A DNA stretch of 64,000 nucleotides from Nocardioides sp. zg-1230 (GTDB lineage: Bacteria; Actinomycetota; Actinomycetes; Propionibacteriales; Nocardioidaceae): contig NZ_JABJQZ010000008.1 of the NCBI RefSeq assembly GCF_013155335.1, positions 1 through 64,000 of the forward strand, in the 5' to 3' direction. Under the pieces are notes generated by a model, which was not told the origin of the DNA, searched no databases, and saw nothing but the letters and a program-made list of their open reading frames with translations. Below are positions 59,130-64,000 of this stretch, one piece after another; the first letter of the stretch is position 1, and each line of letters begins with the position of its first letter. A program made the translations under genes and the position numbers.

Positions 59130-60724
59130 TTGAGGAACTGGGAGAAGTCCTTGGGCAGGTTGAGCTGCTCGGCGGCCTTCTCGTAGTCGACCTCGGCACC
59201 GTCGGGGTTGCCGAAGGGGTTCGCGGACTTCTCCGCCGACGCGGCCTTCTGCTGCTCCTTCTGCTGCGCGGCCTTGGCGGGGTTGCCCGAGACGCGCTTC
59301 TTGCCCTTCTTGCCCTTGCCGCCCTGCGCGGCCTGGCGGGCGCCGGCCCGCTTGCCGCCGCCGAGCCCCGGCATGCCGGGCATCCCGGGCATCCCGGGCA
59401 CACCGCCGCCACGGGCCATCTGCTCCATCATCTTGCGCGCCTCGAAGAAGCGGTCGACGAGCTGGTTGACGTCGGAGACCTGACGTCCGGAGCCGGCGGC
59501 GATGCGGGCACGGCGCGAGCCGTCGATGATCTTCGGGTTGTCGCGCTCGGCCGGCGTCATCGACTGGATGATGGCCTGGATGCGGTCGATCTCGCGCTCG
59601 TCGAAGTTCTCGAGCTGGTCGCGGAACTGCCCCATGCCGGGCAGCATCCCCATGATCTTGGTCATCGAGCCGAGCTTGCGGATCTGCATCATCTGCTGGA
59701 GGAAGTCCTCCAGCGTGAAGCCGCCCTTGGTGGCGAGCTTCTCTGCGGCCTTCAGCGACTGCTCGGAGTCGAAGGCCTTCTCCGCCTGCTCGATCAGGGT
59801 GAGCATGTCGCCCATGTCGAGGATGCGCGAGGCCATCCGGTCGGGGTGGAAGAGGTCGAAGTCGGTCATCTTCTCGCCGCTGGAGGCGAACATGACCGGC
59901 TTGCCGGTGATCGAGCGGATCGACAGCGCGGCACCACCGCGGGCGTCACCGTCGAGCTTGGTGAGCACCACACCGTCGTAGCCGACGCCGTCGAGGAACG
60001 CCTGCGCGGTGGTGACCGCGTCCTGGCCGATCATCGCGTCGACGACGAAGAGCACCTCGTCGGGCTGGACGGCGTCGCGGATGTCGGCCGCCTGCTTCAT
60101 CAGCTCGGCGTCGACGCCGAGGCGACCGGCGGTGTCGATGATGACGACGTCGTGGAGCTTGCGCTTCGCCTCTTCGATCGACCTGCGCGCCACGTCGACC
60201 GGGTCCCCGCCGTGCTCGACTCCCTGGGCGTTGCCGGGCTCGGGGGCGAAGACGGGGACGCCGACCCGCTCGCCGTTGACCTGCAGCTGCTGGACGGCGT
60301 TGGGGCGCTGGAGGTCGGCCGCGACGAGCATCGGCGTCTTGTCCTGGTCCTTGAGCCACAGCGCGAGCTTGGCCGCGAGCGTCGTCTTGCCGGCACCCTG
60401 GAGGCCAGCGAGCATGATGACAGTCGGTCCGCTCTTCGCGTAGCGCAGGCGGCGGGTCTCGCCGCCGAGGATCGTCACGAGCTCCTCGTGGACGATCTTG
60501 ATGATCTGCTGCGCCGGGTTGAGGGCCCCGCTGACCTCCTCCGAGCGGGCCCGCTCCTTCACCGCACCGACGAACTCCTTCACCACCGGCAGCGCGACGT
60601 CGGCCTCGAGCAGCGCGATGCGGATCTCGCGCGCAGTGGCGTCGATGTCGGCCTCGGAGAGCCGGCCCTTGCCGCGGAGGTTCTTGAAGGTGTCGGCAAG
60701 GCGGTCGGAGAGTGTGGCGAACAC
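59126..60724 (-). CDS. ffh: Signal recognition particle protein Ffh
   Basis: The SRP GTPase that binds signal sequences and 4.5S RNA for co-translational membrane targeting. The 532-residue protein has the N-domain four-helix bundle, the G domain (LAGLQGAGKTTLAAKLA P-loop, DTAGRLGVD, TKLDGDARGG) and the Met-rich M domain (LEDFLQQMMQIRKLGSMTKIMGMLPGM). A Gly/Met-rich and basic C-terminal extension follows. CAGACT at 60771-60776 may be its -10. It is co-translated with the NYN gene. Confidence 0.97.
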   Translation of the reverse strand: MFATLSDRLADTFKNLRGKGRLSEADIDATAREIRIALLEADVALPVVKEFVGAVKERARSEEVSGALNPAQQIIKIVHEELVTILGGETRRLRYAKSGPTVIMLAGLQGAGKTTLAAKLALWLKDQDKTPMLVAADLQRPNAVQQLQVNGERVGVPVFAPEPGNAQGVEHGGDPVDVARRSIEEAKRKLHDVVIIDTAGRLGVDAELMKQAADIRDAVQPDEVLFVVDAMIGQDAVTTAQAFLDGVGYDGVVLTKLDGDARGGAALSIRSITGKPVMFASSGEKMTDFDLFHPDRMASRILDMGDMLTLIEQAEKAFDSEQSLKAAEKLATKGGFTLEDFLQQMMQIRKLGSMTKIMGMLPGMGQFRDQLENFDEREIDRIQAIIQSMTPAERDNPKIIDGSRRARIAAGSGRQVSDVNQLVDRFFEARKMMEQMARGGGVPGMPGMPGMPGLGGGKRAGARQAAQGGKGKKGKKRVSGNPAKAAQQKEQQKAASAEKSANPFGNPDGAEVDYEKAAEQLNLPKDFSQFLK

Positions 60725-60866
60725 GGTGTGGGTCTGTCCCTCGCATCGGTGGTGGATCAGGGCGGATCAGAGTCTGCTACGACGACCAAGACTAACGGCC
60801 GCACCCCGTCCGGGCTCAGCCGACGAGCCCAGCCGTCCGCTCGGCCACCGAGCCCGGCTGCCCGGC

Positions 60867-63089
60867 TCAGCCCCCGAGTGCCGTGCGTACGGCGTGGGCG
60901 GCGGCCGCGGCACGCTCCTCCGTCGGGCGCACTCCCCCGACCTCCTGCACGTAGAACACGTCCACCGCCTGCGGCCCGAGGGTGGAGACGTGGGCCGAGG
61001 CCACGGTCAGCCCGAGCCCGGCGAGGGTGGTGAGCACGCGGTGGACCACGCCGGGGCGGTCGGAGGTGCGGATCTCGAGCACCAGCGAGGCGCGTGAGGC
61101 GTCCGGGCGGACCTCCACGATGGGCGGCAGCTCGCCGTCCGGTCGCGCGGGCAGCTCGGGGAGGCGCTGGGTGCCCTCGACGACGCGGCGGATGCGCTCG
61201 CGGACGACGGTGGCGTCGAGGTAGGCGTCGGGCACCTCCCACGCGCTGACGCCCCACTCGCCGTCGGCGTCGACCTGCGCCCAGGCCCGGGCGGCGTGCA
61301 CCGGCACCCGCAGCGCCGCCAGGCCGCCGGCGACGTCGGCGAGCAGGCCGACGCGGTCGGCCGCGACCACGGTGACGGTCGCGCCCACCTCGTGCGGGGT
61401 GATGGTGACCGAGACGGCGGCGGGGTCACGTCGTACGGCGTCGGGGATCGTCAGCGACCCGGCCGGGGCGACGTGGGTCATCTCGGCGCCGAGGGCATGA
61501 CCGGCCCGGGAGACGAGCCGGTCGACCAGGGTCGCCCGCCAGGTCGTCCACGCCGCGGGCGAGGCGGCCCGGGCGTCGGCCTCGGTGAGGGCGCGCAGGA
61601 GCTCGAGGCTGGCCGCGTCGGGGACGTGGGTGAGCAGCTCGGCCGTGGTGGCCGGGTCGTCGGGGTCGCGGGTGGTCGCGAGGTCCGCGAGGAGCAGGTG
61701 CCACCGCACGAGGGAGGCGACCACCTCGGCGTCGAGGTCGGTGAAGCCCATCCGCGCCACGACCTTGCGGGCCAGCGGCTCGCCGGCCACCGAGTGGTCC
61801 TGGAGCGAGCCCTTACCGATGTCGTGCAGCAGCGCCGCGACCAGGAGCAGGTCGGGTCGGCGGACGGTGCGGATCAGCGCGCCGGCCTCCGCGCACGTCT
61901 CTACCACGTGCCGGTCGACGGTGAAGCGGTGGATCGCCGAGGCGTGCGGCAGCAGCCGGATCTGCTCCCACTCGGGCAGGAACGTCTCGATGCCCTCGAC
62001 CTCGTCGAGGGTCTCCCAGACGGGCAGCAGCCCCGGTCCGCTGGCGAGCAGCCGGACCAGCGCGTCACGGGCGGGCGCCGGCCACGGCACGGGCAGCGGA
62101 GCACCTTCGCGCACGAGGCGGGCGGCGGTGGTCGGGGCGAGCACGGCGTCGCGGCTCGCGGCCTCCGCCGCGGCGCGGAGCAGCAGGGTGGGGTCGTCGC
62201 CGGGCCGGGTGCCGGCGTCGAGGACCACCTCACCGCGGGAGAGGGCGATGCCGGGAGCGATCCGCTCCAGCGCGGGCGTCCGGCGGTCGCGTTCGCCCGT
62301 CGGTCGGGCCATCACGGCGTCCGTGCGCCGCCACGCCAGGCGGGACAGGTGTCCGATGCGCCGCCCGAGCGAGCGGACGTGGCGCTGGGCCGCCTCGGCG
62401 TCGGCGAGCCCCAGGCGGTCTGCCAGCGGTCCCCACATCTCGGGGGCGATGCGGTCGGCGGGCCGTCCGGCGAGGTCCTGCACCTCGTCGCGGACGTCGA
62501 GGAGCATCTGCCGCGCCGCCTCGAGCGCCGGGGTGGAGGCGTCGACGAGCCAGCTGGCCTCGATCGCCTTCAGCACGCCGGCGTCGCGCAGGCCTCCCTC
62601 GGCTTCCTTGACGTCGGGCACCGAGGCGTGCCCGAGCTCCCCGGTGACGTCGTGGCGCTTGAGGGTCATCGCCTTCAGCTCCGGCAGTCGGGTGCGGGCC
62701 TGCCGGCGCCAGTCGGCGAGCATCGTCGTACGCAGCCGGAGGCTGAGCCCCGGGTCGCCGGCGAGGTGGCGGGCGTCGAGCAGACCCAGCGCGACCCGCA
62801 GGTCGGCCGCCGCCTCGAGCACCTCGGTCATCGAGCGGACCGAGTGGTCGAGGCGTCGACCGGAGTCCCACAGCGGGTACCACAGGGTGGCGCCCAGCCC
62901 ACCCAGGTCCAGTCCGTCCTCGTGGACGAGGACGACGTCGAGGTCGGAGTGCGGGGCGAGCTCGCCCCGACCGTAGCCCCCGACGGCGACCAGGGCCACC
63001 CCGGTGACGGGCCCGCCGGAGGCGGCGTACGCCTCCCGGCAGAGCTCGTCGGCCGAGGTGGCCCTGGTGTGTCGATCTGCTGCGGTCAT
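60867..63089 (-). CDS. glnD: PII uridylyl/adenylyltransferase GlnD
   Basis: Modifies PII at Tyr51 in response to nitrogen status; in actinobacteria this is adenylylation. The 740-residue protein has the nucleotidyltransferase domain (VAVGGYGRGELAPHSDLDVVLV), a helical region, an HD domain for demodification (VAALLHDIGKGSLQDH) and two C-terminal ACT domains (VVAADRVGLLADVAGGLA, RTSDRPGVVHRVLTTLAGLG) that sense glutamine. It is shorter than the E. coli enzyme, as usual for the phylum. It lies downstream of amt and glnB. Confidence 0.95.
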   Translation of the reverse strand: MTAADRHTRATSADELCREAYAASGGPVTGVALVAVGGYGRGELAPHSDLDVVLVHEDGLDLGGLGATLWYPLWDSGRRLDHSVRSMTEVLEAAADLRVALGLLDARHLAGDPGLSLRLRTTMLADWRRQARTRLPELKAMTLKRHDVTGELGHASVPDVKEAEGGLRDAGVLKAIEASWLVDASTPALEAARQMLLDVRDEVQDLAGRPADRIAPEMWGPLADRLGLADAEAAQRHVRSLGRRIGHLSRLAWRRTDAVMARPTGERDRRTPALERIAPGIALSRGEVVLDAGTRPGDDPTLLLRAAAEAASRDAVLAPTTAARLVREGAPLPVPWPAPARDALVRLLASGPGLLPVWETLDEVEGIETFLPEWEQIRLLPHASAIHRFTVDRHVVETCAEAGALIRTVRRPDLLLVAALLHDIGKGSLQDHSVAGEPLARKVVARMGFTDLDAEVVASLVRWHLLLADLATTRDPDDPATTAELLTHVPDAASLELLRALTEADARAASPAAWTTWRATLVDRLVSRAGHALGAEMTHVAPAGSLTIPDAVRRDPAAVSVTITPHEVGATVTVVAADRVGLLADVAGGLAALRVPVHAARAWAQVDADGEWGVSAWEVPDAYLDATVVRERIRRVVEGTQRLPELPARPDGELPPIVEVRPDASRASLVLEIRTSDRPGVVHRVLTTLAGLGLTVASAHVSTLGPQAVDVFYVQEVGGVRPTEERAAAAAHAVRTALGG

Positions 63090-63101
63090 GCGGGGTCCCT
63101 G

Positions 63102-63142
63102 CGTCGTTGCTCGGAGGAGCGAAGCGGAGGAGAGGAACGACG
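63102..63142. repeat. Inverted and direct repeat between glnB and glnD
   Basis: CGTCGTTGCTC (63102-63112) and GAGGAACGACG (63132-63142) pair at 10 of 11 positions. Inside, CGGAGGAG occurs twice (63112-63119, 63125-63132) around CGAAG. It could form a hairpin in the glnB-glnD message, or be a REP-like element. Confidence 0.5.
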
Positions 63143-63179
63143 TGGGGTGCTCATGCGTGGTCCCCGAGACGCCCGCCCA

Positions 63180-63518
63180 TCAGAGTGCCGACGCGTCCTG
63201 CTCGCCGGTGCGGACGCGGACGACGGTCTCGACCGGGCTGACCCAGACCTTGCCGTCGCCGATCCGGCCGGTCTGCGCGGTCTTGACGACGATCCCGACG
63301 ATGTCGTCGGCGTCGGCGTCGTCGACGACGATCTCGATGCGGATCTTGGGCACGAGGGCGATGTCGTACTCCGCCCCGCGGTAGACCTCGGTGTGGCCCT
63401 TCTGGCGGCCGTAGCCGCTGACCTCGGAGACCGTCATGCCGGCCACCCCGAAGGTCTCGAGCGCCTCGCGGACGTCCTCCCACTTGTGCGGCTTGATCAC
63501 CGCGGTCACGAGCTTCAT
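63180..63518 (-). CDS. glnB: Nitrogen regulatory protein PII
   Basis: A 112-residue trimeric signal protein that integrates 2-oxoglutarate, ATP/ADP and nitrogen state and blocks the ammonium channel. It has KLVTAVIKPHKWEDVREAL, the T-loop with modification site Y51 in VYRGAEYD, and the C-terminal signature GDGKVWVSPVETVVRVRTGE. The ATG overlaps the amt stop (ATGA). By position it is the GlnK type that partners Amt. Confidence 0.96.
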   Translation of the reverse strand: MKLVTAVIKPHKWEDVREALETFGVAGMTVSEVSGYGRQKGHTEVYRGAEYDIALVPKIRIEIVVDDADADDIVGIVVKTAQTGRIGDGKVWVSPVETVVRVRTGEQDASAL

Positions 63519-64000
63519 GCGCTGGCTCCTTCCGTCTTGCTGGTCGTGGTGGCGGGGGCGGTCGAGGCAGCGAGCACGCTGCTGCCGCCGCCGCTGGTGC
63601 CGCTGTGCAGGTCGTACGCCGACTCGCCGTGGGCGACGAGGTCGATGCCGTTGACCTCGTCCTCCTCGTCGAGGCGCAGGCCCATCGTGTACTTGATCCC
63701 CAGGGCGATGACAGTGGTCAGGACGCCGGAGTAGATGACGGCCACCACGACACCGAGGGTCTGGTCGCCCAGCGAGCCGAACCCTCCGCCGTAGAGGAGC
63801 CCGTCGACCCCGCCAGCGCCGTCGGCCGTGGAGAACACACCGATCAGGACGGTGCCGACGACGCCGCCGACCAGGTGCACGCCGACCACGTCGAGCGAGT
63901 CGTCGTACCCGAGCTTGTACTTCAGGCCCACGGCCCAGGCGCAGACACCACCGGCGACGAGGCCGATCGCCACCGCGCCGGAGAGGTTCACCGCACCGGC
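63515..64000 (-). CDS. amt: Ammonium transporter, C-terminal part (cut by window edge)
   Basis: The last 161 codons of an Amt channel. Visible are several transmembrane helices (SGAVAIGLVAGGVCAWAVGL, VHLVGGVVGTVLIGVFS with the pore His, LGVVVAVIYSGVLTTVIALGI) and the C-terminal cytosolic tail starting LDEEDEVNGIDLVAHGESAYD, which contacts PII. A further Ser/Thr/Ala-rich end follows. The frame is open to the right edge. It is co-translated with glnB. Confidence 0.95.
   Translation of the reverse strand, partial: AGAVNLSGAVAIGLVAGGVCAWAVGLKYKLGYDDSLDVVGVHLVGGVVGTVLIGVFSTADGAGGVDGLLYGGGFGSLGDQTLGVVVAVIYSGVLTTVIALGIKYTMGLRLDEEDEVNGIDLVAHGESAYDLHSGTSGGGSSVLAASTAPATTTSKTEGASA

Noticed and set aside
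1..64000. tRNA, rRNA and riboswitch genes
   Set aside because: I found no T-loop-like tRNA sequences, rRNA or recognisable riboswitch consensus by eye; a covariance-model scan would be decisive.

Overview
The window is about 64 kb of very GC-rich actinobacterial chromosome. Gene content and order point to the Nocardioidaceae, most likely Nocardioides or a close relative; this is inference from synteny and codon bias, since there is no rRNA gene to confirm it. Almost all of it is coding. I recognised 58 complete protein genes and one gene cut by the right edge. I saw no tRNA or rRNA gene, CRISPR array, insertion sequence or prophage.

Layout. (1) 1-4.9 kb: the rimP-nusA-ylxR-infB translation/transcription operon on the minus strand. 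(2) 4.9-9.8 kb: two ferritin-like helical proteins, then a HAD hydrolase, proS and a secreted protein. (3) 9.8-15 kb: an accessory island holding a TPR-CHAT protease, a cytosolic subtilisin-like protease, an ECF-type sigma factor and its small partner protein. This is the best candidate for a poorly described system. It is preceded by a cluster of long palindromes. (4) 15-19.8 kb: the conserved GNAT-ispG-rseP-dxr block. (5) 19.8-29.3 kb: a TPR membrane protein and an AAA+ ATPase, an M1 aminopeptidase with an acyl-CoA-synthetase fragment, a RIO kinase, a LOG-family protein, a GT4 glycosyltransferase, rlmN and a small membrane protein. (6) 29.3-36.6 kb: a phosphatase and an SDR followed by cdsA-frr-pyrH, then tsf-rpsB and an M23 peptidase. 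(7) 36.7-46.2 kb: xerC-dprA-comM-yraN, DUF2469-rnhB-lepB, rplS, trmD-rimM and khpA-rpsP, with trmD fused to an acetyltransferase. (8) 46.4-58.8 kb: accessory genes, namely an ECF sigma/membrane/secreted trio, a GNAT, a secreted helical protein, an amidohydrolase and a 2,559-residue exported multidomain protein with three near-identical DUF4082 modules. (9) 58.8-64 kb: NYN-ffh and the nitrogen-control genes amt-glnB-glnD.

Regulation visible in the DNA. About eighteen genes have a -10-like hexamer exactly 6 or 7 bases before the start codon and no Shine-Dalgarno sequence, which is the signature of leaderless transcripts. This fixes several start codons. Long GC-rich hairpins sit between convergent genes and at operon ends. 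rpsP, rplS and possibly rpsB share a promoter core containing CTCTGG. Many operon neighbours overlap as ATGA, GTGA or TGATG, which implies translational coupling.
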